From Branchiostoma lanceolatum (lineage: Eukaryota; Chordata; Leptocardii; Amphioxiformes; Branchiostomatidae): DNA of 64,000 bases. Under the pieces are notes generated by a model. That model did not search any database. It worked only from the letters and a program-made list of their open reading frames with translations, and was not told the origin of the DNA. The stretch is taken from assembly GCF_035083965.1 (NCBI RefSeq), contig NC_089735.1, positions 9,202,001 through 9,266,000 of the forward strand, given 5' to 3'. The position numbers and the translations under genes were made by a program. Position 1 is the stretch's first letter. Every line of letters starts with the position of its first letter. This document shows positions 10,770 through 21,785 of the stretch, in pieces.

Positions 10770-11179
10770 TTCTGACATGACGTCAATAAGTGGTGTGTTA
10801 TGGCGTGATAACAGACCACTTATTGTGGACAATGGAGGCTTCTGATTGGTCGACGCCATCTACCTATGTGGGCTTCTGATTTTAAACACGTCGTCATACA
10901 TTATTTGTTTGATTTTGATGACAATTTGTTCGTTACTTTAAGAGAGCAAGTCATTTTCTAGCAGGTCAGCGTCACTTGTGTGTAAACTGAACGTCATTTG
11001 TGTAACACGTGTGCGACGACAACAGGCGCGATTGCGGAGCAGACGGGTTTATTATATAAACACAACACTCTTCACGGAACCATGATGGCGGACAAAGCCA
11101 TGAAGTCGACCTAGTGACGACATGGGTTATCGGACCATACCAATAATAACATAGGGTAGACGCAAAGACATAAAGTTGT

Positions 11180-11364
11180 AGATTTCCACGGCGGTCATTA
11201 CCATGTGCGACCTTTCTCACGATGTCCTGACGTAACTTAAGATATGCAATGTAAAAGCCCGGAAGAAACAATATTTGAGAAGACAGATAAACTTTCGCCC
11301 TATAAAAGCTCCTTTGAAGTATGTTGTCAGTTTTTTGCCACGAGTACTCGAGGGAACAGGCAAG
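11180..11364 (+). promoter_or_regulatory. Promoter of the first protease gene
   Basis: The module contains TGACGTAACTTAAG, CAATATTTGAGA (11269-11280), a GATA-type AGATAAAC, then TATAAAAG at 11301-11308, 57 bp before the ATG at 11365. The CAATATTTGAGA plus GATAAAC pair recurs before every protease gene and remnant in the window. Transcription start not determined. Confidence 0.65.
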
Positions 11365-13312
11365 ATGTTTTGGCTGGCTTTTGCGCTTCTGCTGTCCTCG
11401 GCACAGCATGGAGGTATGTTATTCTATAAGAGACACATAACGTCGTCTGACTAAAAGACTATTACAATATTTCTCAAGATATGGAACCAGATGTAAGTTT
11501 GCCATCAGATATATGCAATTTAAAAGAGAATACGTCCTTGCTTTAATATCAGCTCGCTTCCATATGGTTCGGTGTAATCTTTGTGTACCGTACTGTTGCT
11601 TCATATATTTTGGCCATTTTTTAATCTGTTAAATTCCTTTTTGACTAATATGATAAAAACTTTGACTGTTGGCAGAGGCTCAGTGGGATTGGTTCACTGG
11701 AATTTTTGGCGGCGGTACTGGCGGTAGCAGCACCGGCCAAAACGACGCTAACTGTGGGGTAGCACAGACCGGTCGCATCATCGGCGGTCAGTACGCCTCT
11801 CAGGGCATGTTTCCGTGGCAGGTCAGTCTACAGAACCTCGCCCAGGGCGGATCCCATGGCTGTGGCGGCTCTCTGTTCAACAACCAGTGGGTCATCACCG
11901 CTGGACACTGCGTGGATGGGTAGGTACTGGGCCCTTGCCACGTAAAGCCCCCCTCTCACTGGACCCGCGGCACGCTGGCGGCATCGCTGCGTCCTAAACT
12001 GGATTTGTGTTACCCATGACTATATAATGGGAATATCATTCAAAACACACAAGTATGACAAAAAAGACAGGCGTGCCGCGGGTCCAGTGAGAGGGGGGCT
12101 TAACATAATTTCTAACTGGATAACATATAATATTCGTACACAGTAGAGTTGAGAAATTGAATTGGTGTATTTGCTAACGTTACATGTATTCTAATTGCAC
12201 TATCAAAATGCAAGTTGCTTCCGTTTTCTAAACACATGTTTGATCTACCATATGTTACTTTAGGGCAAGAAAATACGTGATATATCATCATGATGTCATA
12301 GTCATGCGCAGTAAGGTTCAGGCTAACCCCACCGCTCATTTGCCATTCGATTTTCGGCAAGGCTTTGGCAGAACCAACTGTTAGCAACGATCTACGAAAA
12401 GCGTTGTTAGTCGCAATACGTACGTACGACAAATTAACGACTGCCTGAGGAACGCTCTCAATGCGCTGTCTTAAAGCGATCGTACGACGAATATGACCGG
12501 GCTGTTACTACTAACAACCAACTTTGAATATATCCGGGTTTCTGAGTAATCTTTGTTTAAAGATGTCACAACGACTTACCCTAATCTTCCCACATTCACG
12601 GACAAACAGAAAGGCACATTCCTCTTAAATTCACAGAAGCCACGAACTATAGAAAAATTGGGACTTATCGTCTTCTTCTGCTTCCAAAAAAGATGTCAAA
12701 CTCAACCTGTCTAGTTATTGCCAGCAGTAGTATTTTTTTGTCTTTTGCAACTGTCCGTTGTCACATGTATGCCTCTTATGTTTTTACCATGTGCTTGCAA
12801 TAAGCATTCAGGCATGAACTTTCAAATAAACTTAACATCAATCATACACACAGAGCCACCAACCCTGCCATGTGGCGAGTCCGTGTTGGCCTGGCTTCTC
12901 TGCAGTACTATGAAAACGGCGAGCAGGAGTTTTCCGTCACCAAGGTCATCATGCATCCCAGCTACTACGCCAGCTCCATGGGCTTCCCGCGCAACGACGT
13001 CGCACTGATGAAGCTGGACAGGTAAGGCCAGCTTTCTACTAGATACTACCATGATCTGATCCGAGCGACCGTACAGCGACCAAAGTTGGATTTGCATGAA
13101 CTTTGATATCATGATTCGGAATATGATTCAAAATGTAAAAGTATGATTTTGATTTCCGTCCAGGCCCGCTACCGTGAGCAGCGTTGTCAACAACATCTGT
13201 CTACCTGATCGTGACGCAAGCGTCGGTACAAACTGTATCGTGAGTGGATGGGGCGTGTATGACATTCAGTCCCAGTATTGTAAGTACGGCGTACTAGCAT
13301 GAAACTTATAAT

Positions 13313-13380
<68 letters not shown>

Positions 13381-16066
13381 TCCGTGTTTGCTTGGTTGCT
13401 TGTTTGTGTTTCTGGATATTTGAGAGCTGGAGAACGATTGGATGGCTGGTGATCAAGTTTAGTATGTGGAGATATCTTAGAAAGACGAAGTTCAAGGTAA
13501 TATTCGGGTCCCCTGGTGTGTGACCTCGCCACAGCAGCAGAACTGTTTGCATCTTTTTTCTTGGACATGCTATGGTGTTTTTTTTTGGTGGCTTTTGATG
13601 CAAGTAAGACGCAATGTAAGTGTAGGCCTCCTAGCAGCTTGTTATGGAGCTGCAGGGGTGTTTTTGTTGAAATATTTCAAAGAGGTTCAATAATAAAAGG
13701 AACAATGGGTCTTCCTGATTTGGGGTATGCGGGTAGCTCCGACAAAGATAGACACAACTAGACTGGCCGTCATTTGCTTTAAGAGCAAATTCAGCATATT
13801 TCACTCCCCCCCATGCAATAATTGATCTTTTGACGAAATGGACCATCCAAAAATTCCATCTAAACACAACTAGACTGTCCCAAGATCTATTTATTCTTCA
13901 TCTACATTCATTAACATGCTTGAACATATGCAAAGATACACAACAATACTATACACTACATATAAAAGTACAATACTATACTCTCACCTCTCAAATAAAC
14001 GTACCGGTACGTTTATTAATTTTTTGAAAAATTGTTGTTATTGATGTTACAAAGTTAACGTTGCTATAGGGCGAAAATAAGACGCCACACTGACATTTCA
14101 AAATACAATTTTCATATAAATATCTTTGATAGTCTATTCTTAACCTTGCCATTCAAAAAGTATTAACAATTTAAGTTGTGTTGAACCCCTACAACGCAAA
14201 ATGAACTATTAAAAACGTGCTAGATAACTTAAACTTTAAACAACTACCGCATAAAAAGCCAACAATGCCTGTCTTTTTTACAGTAAAATTATTTCAACAA
14301 TTCAAAAGTTTGCCGATATTCATTCACATCATGTGTAGACGATCGCGCTTTGAGAGGCGCTTGTGAAGTATTACTTCCTGGGTCAAAGGTTGTTGGTGCG
14401 GAAAGTGAAACTGCATGCAAACCTGCTCGCAATCGATCGGATCGGCCTACCTCGGCCTAGTGGTATATCATCATCGTTGGTATGGGTTTAATTGTAAGTT
14501 GTATATAAGTGCGACACAACCAATTCAGAGACGGATTGCATTTTTCTCGTCGTCAAGTCGTGATTTATTAGTGGTTGAAGCCGCCATAATTAAATTTGAC
14601 CATGCCCCAAAAACCATGTTTATTTGGCAACATTTGCGAGAGCATCATACTTTGCCAATCTCCCTCGGAGTCCCTCCCGATGCATAAATTGACTGTTTCA
14701 AAATCATCCGTGCAAAAAAATTCTCTATTCAAGCTCTGCGAGACGCCAAGAGCTTCTTAGTGCAAAGGCTTGCGTGTTTACCTGCAACATGACCTCAGGT
14801 AACCTGAAAAGAACACATGTTCTTTGGCCAGCAGCAAATGGAACGCCCGGAACCTTAGATAGAACATGGATTCTTAGATAGAACATGGAACGGGGACAGC
14901 ACTTTTGACCCGTTTTTGGTCTGAAAATGGGTCCAAAAGTCCCCAAAACGAAGCATTTTGAAGTGATGCACACCAGAAATGTGATTGAAAACCTGTAGGG
15001 ACATGTTCAAGGCACCCTTGTGCCGAATTCCGGGTCATTTGCTTGTAATACCAGGGCACAGGAGCCCAAAATATAAAAATTATCTAAAAATGCCCCAAAA
15101 AACCTCCATAAAATGGATTTTAAGGCCTGTTTCAAAACAATTAAAAAAGAGCCTGGGGGTATTTGCCATCTTAACCTCCACACCAAATTTCAGGTCGTTT
15201 GGTTAAGAAATGGCGGAGTAGAAGCCATTTGAAGATTTGTCAGGAGGAGGAGAAGAAGAAGAAGAACCAGACAAATACAATATATTTCACTCTACCCATA
15301 CCTCTAGGTATGGGAAGTGAAATATAATGAACTGCAAATTATGCAAAACTTGGACTTGATTTTCATGCTTATTGAGGAAATTCTATTATTCCAGTGCTTT
15401 TCATGATAGGACATTTCATTACATGAAACATTAAATTTATGGCAGGTGGAGCGTTTATAGATACTGATTATCCAAATATGAACAATCAATGCATCATATC
15501 GCCACTGGTAATTTTGAAAGTGTAGACTTATGCTTTCTATGCTCATCTTGAAACTTGAACCTTTTGTCTAATAAATTCCAGTCGGACAAGCTCCTCTTTC
15601 TGCCACTCTGAAGTGGACGTACGCCCCCATACTGGATCCTGGGTACTGCAGCCAGAACAACATCTGGGGCAGTGAAATGGTCAGCAACATCATGGTGTGT
15701 GCAGGATACGACCATGGACAGGACGACGCTTGTAATGTAAGTCTGTCATCTGTTTATTCCTCTGTATACTATCTTGTTTGGCGGTTGTCTTTTTATAGCT
15801 TTTTTTAAACATTTATATGATAAATACTCCAGTGCATGGATGCATTTTCGCAGTAGTGAAGACCACTATCGTCCTGCCCCATATATGTTATCCAGGGAGA
15901 CTCTGGTGGTCCGTTTATTTGTCCGTCCCCTGACGGCAGCCGTTGGGAACTGCATGGGATCGTCAGTTGGGGTGAACAACCGTGCGGTGCACAGTACAAG
16001 CCCTCTGCCTACGCCCGAGTCACCACCTTCAAGAGCTGGATTCAGCAGACCATCCAATCGAACTAG
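11365..16066 (+). CDS. Trypsin-fold serine protease zymogen, paralogue 1
   Basis: Six exons: 11365-11413, 11676-11919, 12854-13021, 13164-13279, 15582-15736, 15896-16066 (300 residues, TAG; AATAAA at 16124). A short signal peptide ([16 protein letters not shown]) precedes a Gly/Ser-rich propeptide with Cys43, then the activation site TGR50/IIGGQ. Catalytic triad: His94 in TAGHC, Asp146 in NDVALMKL, Ser247 in GDSGGP. Cysteines fit a chymotrypsin-type set, including a Cys43 (propeptide) to NNICLP bond that would keep the propeptide attached. The primary pocket has Asp241 (chymotrypsin 189; DDACN), which predicts cleavage after Arg/Lys, but position 226 is Ser (KPSAY) rather than the trypsin Gly. 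Secreted, perhaps digestive (inferred). It differs from the other three paralogues by its longer propeptide and exon 5 start. Confidence 0.92.
11945..12101. mobile_element. Foldback MITE in intron 2 of protease paralogue 1
   Basis: Perfect 31-bp terminal inverted repeats at 11945-11975 and 12071-12101 begin AAGCCCCCCTCTCACTGGAC. The internal region is about 95 bp and non-coding. No clear target-site duplication. Confidence 0.85.
13313..13379. repeat. (GT)n microsatellite in intron 4
   Basis: A nearly pure GT dinucleotide run of about 65 bp just after the exon ending at 13279. Confidence 0.95.
13994..14017. repeat. 24-bp perfect palindrome
   Basis: AATAAACGTACC is followed directly by its reverse complement with no loop. 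It lies in intron 4 of protease paralogue 1. Confidence 0.9.
14782..14875 (+). repeat. Dispersed repeat, copy 2
   Basis: Matches 10432-10520 (ACATGACCTCAGGTAACCTG, TTCTTTGGCCAGCAGCAAAT, GGAACCTTAGATAGAAC) with a few mismatches. The rest of this 2.3-kb intron (13280-15581) is AT-rich and non-coding. A GAA-rich run and a short hairpin around CCCATACCTCTAGGTATGGG lie at about 15250-15325. Confidence 0.7.
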
Positions 16067-18316
16067 ATCCAGCGTCTCTGCTTCGAAGGTCCCAAAGTAC
16101 ACAGTTCTGCCGTCACTCGGCAAAATAAAGTGTAGTGACCTAACAAGTTTGTCCGTGTATTTTTGTTAGCATGGGTCGGTCTATAGGTCTGACTCACTCA
16201 ACGCTACCATCTATATATGCGTCGACCTTATTATGTTACTAGTGAGATCTACAGATCGGCCTTATCTTGTACGAGTTAAAGTACTAAATGCTAGTACGAT
16301 CTTTAAGTCGCAATCGGCCATTTTTAGTGCTAGTACGATCCATAGGTTGTCCTCTATCATTACAGATACTGATGTAGGTATATTTCCCAGTAGAATTCGA
16401 TGGCTGCAACGGACATGTATATGTATATATCGGATAAATGTTTAGAGTTTGGCATCCAGGCTAAGATCAACCTTTTACTGTTATTACCATTTCCTTATGT
16501 TTTGAATTGTCCTTGACCTTCTTACGTTCTAAGAGGCTACGTAATGCTTGACACTTATAGTATAAGGCTAATTCAACAGGAATCCATCTGCCATCATTCC
16601 CATGACGTCAATTGAAATGGCTCACGTGCACACGAGTATCCGGAAGACATACAAGGCACACAAGAGCCCGGAAAAACAATATTTGAGAGGGTAGACAGAC
16701 GTTTGTATGTGTCATTTTAAAAGTCTACCCTCTGTTCAAAAAGTCAGACACACCGCTGTGCCACGAGGACTTGAAAGAACAAGCAACATGCTCTGGTTGG
16801 CGTTCATACTGCTTGCCGTTTCTCGACATTGAGGTACGTTTGTTTCTTCAGAAGAACTTTATCGCACGACAATGGTACACGGTACAATACATGGCAACAA
16901 CTATTAGCCTACGGGCATGAATTTGCAACTAAAAGTTATTCATATGTTTGGTCTGATTGTTTTCATATATCCATGTTTTTATTCAATGATCAGCACCTAA
17001 CAAAGTCCGTAGGTCACTTCAAGATGTGATCCGAAGGGCACTCCAAGGTTACGAGCTACTTACGACTGTAACAGCACCTCTTCTTCCTAAGTCAGAAACA
17101 TCATGAGACTAGCTTAACTACCTACTAAGAGTGAGGACTATCTGACCCAATAGGAGAAGCAGGGGTTACGAGAGCTGCAAGGGAAATTCCTTACCCCAAT
17201 TAGGAATGGTTTAATATATACACGCACACCGATAAGTTTGGCGGGTTCTTTAATGTGCTCGGGGTATGGCTCTCCTCAAACACTGACCTCCATACTGCTG
17301 GAATATATCGGTGTCATTTATACGGCTTCTGAACTTTTAACCTCCAGTGCGTGTAGCATCAGTGCACGTTGAATCAATCTTTATATACCATTTGCAGCCA
17401 TTCCCACGGTTCAGGGGCAAGAAGAGTCAATAACTAAGCGCCATTATATTCATTGACTATGATCACTGTTTGACCTCATTACATAAGAGGCCAGCCGCGA
17501 CTTCATGACGCAAGAGATCAGCCTGGTACGATTTTTGTTGTCGGCCTTGTCCACCATCTTTGTTCTGTAAGTTGTATATACTCAATCATCAAAACTGTGT
17601 TCGGTTCCGAACTGGATTGCTGTCTTGAGTTGTCTTCTGCAATTTAATTGACGAAGGGAAAGCATTCAATCACTTGTCTTCTATCAATGTACATGTTGTA
17701 CTATTTTCAAGACACCCCCAGAAGTGCATCCAATCAGGGCGTTGGAAACTACAAATTTGCAATAAAATTTTGTGGTGAGATAGAAACACATTGGGGGGGA
17801 AATAACGTCAGATTACGATAAAAGAGCTATATATTTACCAAGTCAAATTGTTTAAAAGAACATTTTTTAGATAATGTTGCTCAGGTATACTAGTCGACCG
17901 CAGTAAGGGAAAACACGCTGTCAATTCAACATTTAGCTCAGTTGCATGTACATATCCGATGGTAAAGAACATTATACAATACAATGGGTACTTCCAGTCA
18001 TGTGTCCAACGACGTATTCTATATGTATAGTGTAAATATTAGATGGCAGCTCATAACTTGAAAGGTCAGCCTAGTGGGCTAATGTTGGCGGCCTTGTCCT
18101 CCGTTTTTGTTCTTTAAGTTGGATATAAAACATATCAAGTCACTTAACTTTAATGTCCTGATCTGACTAACATGTAAATACGCTGCTGAAACCTGTAGAC
18201 CGATTCAAACAGAAATACAAGGACAAAATTTTAGAGTTGCTACCTTTTATTTTGTCGAGTCGCTGCAGAACTGTGAGTCTGTGTGCTCTGGGCCCGCCGG
18301 AGCAAAACGGTCGACT
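16067..18316. other. Intergenic region with protease and duplicon remnants
   Basis: After the AATAAA at 16124 it contains an orphan promoter and first exon (16600-16833). A fragment at about 17930-18050 resembles the 3' flanks of paralogues 3 and 4 (ACTTCCA, then TAGTGTAAATATT). Two related stretches at about 17540 and 18090 share TCGGCCTTGTCC and TTTTGTTCT. No intact gene was seen. Confidence 0.6.
16600..16833 (+). pseudogene. Orphan protease promoter and first exon with premature stop
   Basis: The shared module CAATATTTGAGA (16678-16689), a TTTTAAAAG box and AAAGAACAAGCAAC lead into ATG at 16788 and a signal-peptide exon MLWLAFILLAVSRH. The codon that is GGA in the intact paralogues reads TGA at 16830-16832, just before a good donor (GTACGT). 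No exon 2 to 6 follows; the next protease exons are on the opposite strand. It is a fragment left by duplication or deletion, or possibly a non-coding transcript start. Confidence 0.75.
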
Positions 18317-21300
18317 CTAGTTTGACTGGATGGTCTGCTGGATCCAGCTCATGAAAGCAGTGACTCGGACGTAGGCGGTCGGCTTTTCACCGCACGGTAC
18401 ATCACCCCAGCTGACGATCCCCTGCAGTTCCCAACGGCTGCCGTCAGGGGATGGACAAATAAATGGGCCACCTGAGTCTCCCTGAAAATCACATAGTCAC
18501 ATCTTGTCTGTCGATGAAGGTTAGACCTACAGGTAATAGGATACGCTAGATAGAAGCTACCCGACAAACAACTGGATACGATTTGAAAACGGTCAGACGT
18601 TTCAGGTAACATTTGCTGCTTTTCGTCTGTGACACTAAACGAGGTCTGTCAAACGGCAGTGCGTGCATCCACAAGACAGACATATCGAAGGCATCAAAGC
18701 CAATGATATTCACAGACTAAAATGTGCGAAACAAAACTGCAACAACACGTACATTGGGTAGACTACTCGCCCACTAAGGAAAAGGTACAGAGAACATTGC
18801 AGACATAGCGCTAACGGATATTCCTATGCAATTTTCCACCGTCTAGAACACCATCAGGGACACTCAGGCATTCGAAGTCGAATCTTCAGATATCCTAGAC
18901 CGCAAACCACGCTTGTTCGAACGGCAAGCTAGAGAATCTATATATGAGAAAATGTACACTATCACCCTCACTTTCTGGCACTTGGAAAAATGCCCTCCCA
19001 CCTTTACGTATGGACAACATAGCTCCTATAATACAACAGGAGCTACTTTACTCTGAGCATCAACTTTATCTTTACTTTGTCTAAGTTTTGTTTCTGATTG
19101 GGCTACGTAAAATTTGTCTACATCTTATTGGCATACTGAAGTATCAATTCATAGCTTCTGATTAAAAACCTGCTGTTTGACAGATCGTGTTCAGTGTCAC
19201 TGCCGAAAGGTAGGTGGATGCTACCTTAAACGTATGACCGTTTCGGAATTTCACCCAGCTGCTCAATTAACTGCTATCGATATTTGTGCTAGATATCTAG
19301 CACAAATATTGTCTATATGAAAAGTTTTGCCTTCTTGATGATGAACGCAGAGTTTCAGTCAAAATTTCGGACTTCAAACGTCTTAGCTCAAACAATATCA
19401 TAAACCTTATAAAGTCACAAAAACAATACCGAGGAACAAATTAAGGAACGGACAAACTAGATCTTACCTCACAAGCGTCGTCCTGCGCATATCCTGCGCA
19501 CAACATCTGACTGCTGACCATCATACTGCCCCAGACGTGGGGCTGGCTGCAGTACCCAGGGTCCAGTATGGGGGCGTACGTCCACTTCAGGGTATCCGAT
19601 TCATCTAGATAGCATCATGCCAACACTTGAAATAATTCAACGTAAGAAAACGTGTGATTCGAAAAATCACTACGGATTCTATGAACTGGCATTTTTGCAC
19701 AGACTTCATGACCAACACTGCACGAAAATAGACACCGTAGATATTTACTTGACATAATAAGATGTAATGTTTTGTTGCTAATAAGCTAACTGCGATTGCA
19801 TGCATCAGCTACAAGGCGCCCCCTTTTAAATTACATGACTTATGAAATCGCTGCCACACAGTACCCCGTTTACGTATACCCTCATAATCATATAAAAAAT
19901 TTGTATACTAACCATCCGGGCCCGAATTCTCTACATACATACTAGTCACGCCCCATCCACTCACGATACAGTCGGTCCCGACGCTTGCGTCCGAGTCAGG
20001 CAGGCAGATGTTGTTGACAAAGGCGTCCAATGTAACAGGGCTGAAAAAAATTACTCTTTTTTATTACCTTAGTGACTACATTGAACACCAACTAAAAATT
20101 CTTCGTTATTAGATGTATAAAAAGCAAATATTGTAAGTTGACAGCTACTTTCAAATTTGTGTAGACGACCATAAAATTGGTGTACCCTCAAAAAGCCTTA
20201 CGCTAAAGAGATCTTCTCGGTTGGGCGCCATTAGTATGAGCCAACCACGCTAATATAATTCCAGGTATCCACTGCACTGAGTGAAATATGATATAAACTG
20301 CTTATGATAGTCATTGAATATTTTTTGTCTTTTTTGTTGGGCTGGCATTTCATCAGTTAAATTACGCTTAGTATATGACAATACGTTGATTTTTTTCAAA
20401 GCAAAAGGTTACACATAATTCTAAAATATTTTCTCTTTATCTCTCTACGAAAATTTGCAACACAAAATATTCTTGATAACTATATACTTGTGCCATGGTA
20501 CTCCACGTTTTGTATCGTTACAACATGTACATAAACATATGTTGACAACGACTGACCTGTCTAGCTTCAACAGCGCTAAGTCCATATGCGGCTGAAGCCG
20601 ACCGTCGCCCGGGCGAAATAAGTGATAGTGGGGGTGCAGAATGACCCGTGTGACGTTGTAGTCCTGTCTGCCATGTTCCCAGTGTGCCACAGACGCCAGG
20701 CCAATTCGGACTTGCCACATGTTGGGATCGGTTCCTCTGTAAGCAATCACATAAACGCACACACGTTATGCTTTTGACCCTCTGAGAAGATAGTTAATTG
20801 GTAACGTATGTCATTGTCGTATAATTACGATAAACACGCTAAGGTTTGAAACTGCTTCTTAAGATTGATAAATTTAAAAAGATATACTGCTATGTTGATG
20901 TGACATTTGAGAAAGAGCAATGGCAACGCAAATGTACTTTTCCGGTCAATATTTGTTTTGTTTAACTTTAGCTATAAACACTACAGTCATTCTGATGTTA
21001 TTGAGAAGCTATCTAAGATTATTCCATCTTCACAAGACAGTAGAGGAAGGAAAAAAAAAACCTACCCAAGCATCTCGTCCACGCAGTGCGCTGCGGTTAT
21101 GACCCACTGGTTGTTATACAGTGTACCGCCACAGTAGCTCAAATGAGCAGGGTGTTTGAGGCTCTTCAGGCTGGCCTGCCATGGAAACATCCCCTGCGTG
21201 GCGTACTGGCCGCCGTGGATGCGGGCGTTCAGCCCGACGGAAGCCTTTCCGCAGTTAGCGTCATTGGTAGCTTCTGAGAAAACAATACAAAATGCGGCTG

Positions 21301-21430
21301 TTACGTTACATACAATGTGTCGACATCAGCTTACTTTTTGAACGACCATTTGAACATTATACCTCGAAAATAAGATAAACGTACCTCCGAGCTGAACAGC
21401 GACAAGTAGTATAAAACTGAACCAGAACAT
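18317..21430 (-). CDS. Trypsin-fold serine protease zymogen, paralogue 2
   Basis: Reverse-strand exons: 21385-21430, 21066-21273, 20557-20736, 19913-20040, 19468-19604, 18317-18481 (287 residues, TAG; polyadenylation signal near 18246). Signal peptide [15 protein letters not shown], short propeptide with Cys23, activation site NAR33/IHGGQ. Triad: His78 (TAAHC), Asp137 (HMDLALLKL), Ser236 (GDSGGP). Asp189 of trypsin is kept (DDACE), but position 226 is Thr (KPTAY). His at the second residue after activation, where Val or Ile is usual, is shared with paralogues 3 and 4. Cysteines fit five disulfides, including one linking propeptide to catalytic chain. It lies head to head with paralogue 3, 4.3 kb apart. 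Confidence 0.92.
19280..19309. repeat. 30-bp perfect palindrome
   Basis: ATATTTGTGCTAGAT is followed directly by its reverse complement. It lies in intron 5 of protease paralogue 2. No direct flanking duplication was noticed. Confidence 0.9.
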
Positions 21431-21785
21431 GTTGCTTGTTCTTATGTGCACAGCCGACCCTATTTCTGACCAGAGCGGAGACTTTTAAGGAATATACTAA
21501 CGTTTATCTCTACCCTCAAACATTGTGTTTCCGGTCTCCTTTCGTCATGGCAGCTCAAGCGTGCGTTTTCAACTTGTGACTTCATAAACGTCATGGCAAA
21601 GCAATTGTGTGTGTTTTTAACTTATGACTCCGTATACGTCATGGCAACTCAAGTTTGCCATTTCAACATGTGACTCTTGTCTATATATGTCATGGCAAAG
21701 CAAGTGTGTGTTTCAAACTTGTGACTCCATAATCATACGTCATGGCAAACGCAAGTGTGTGTTTTCAACTTGTGACTGGTTACAC
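21431..21785 (-). promoter_or_regulatory. Promoter of protease paralogue 2 with five upstream tandem repeats
   Basis: Read on the minus strand, a TTAAAAG box (about 21483-21489), GATAAAC and CAATGTTTGAGG (21509-21525) lie before the ATG. Beyond them, five tandem units of 46-51 bp start at about 21543, 21589, 21637, 21688 and 21738. Each unit has TTGCCATGACG, GTCACAAGTTG-like and CACACTTGC-like motifs. The TGACG/ACGTCA core resembles a CRE/bZIP site. Related units stand before paralogues 3 and 4. Confidence 0.7.

Larger units (their letters stand above)
8474..11364. other. Intergenic region between mosaic gene and protease cluster
   Basis: No convincing coding exon was seen. It holds a possible polyadenylation signal variant ATTAAA near 8685 for the mosaic gene, two foldback elements (9339-9447 and 10025-10198), an orphan protease-type promoter copy near 9826-9950, a dispersed repeat copy (10432-10520), a 72-bp tandem duplication (10626-10769), and the promoter of the first protease gene. 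Confidence 0.7.

Noticed and set aside
13187-13603. Threonine/histidine- or valine/cysteine-rich frames around 13.3 kb
   Set aside because: They are translations of a GT microsatellite.
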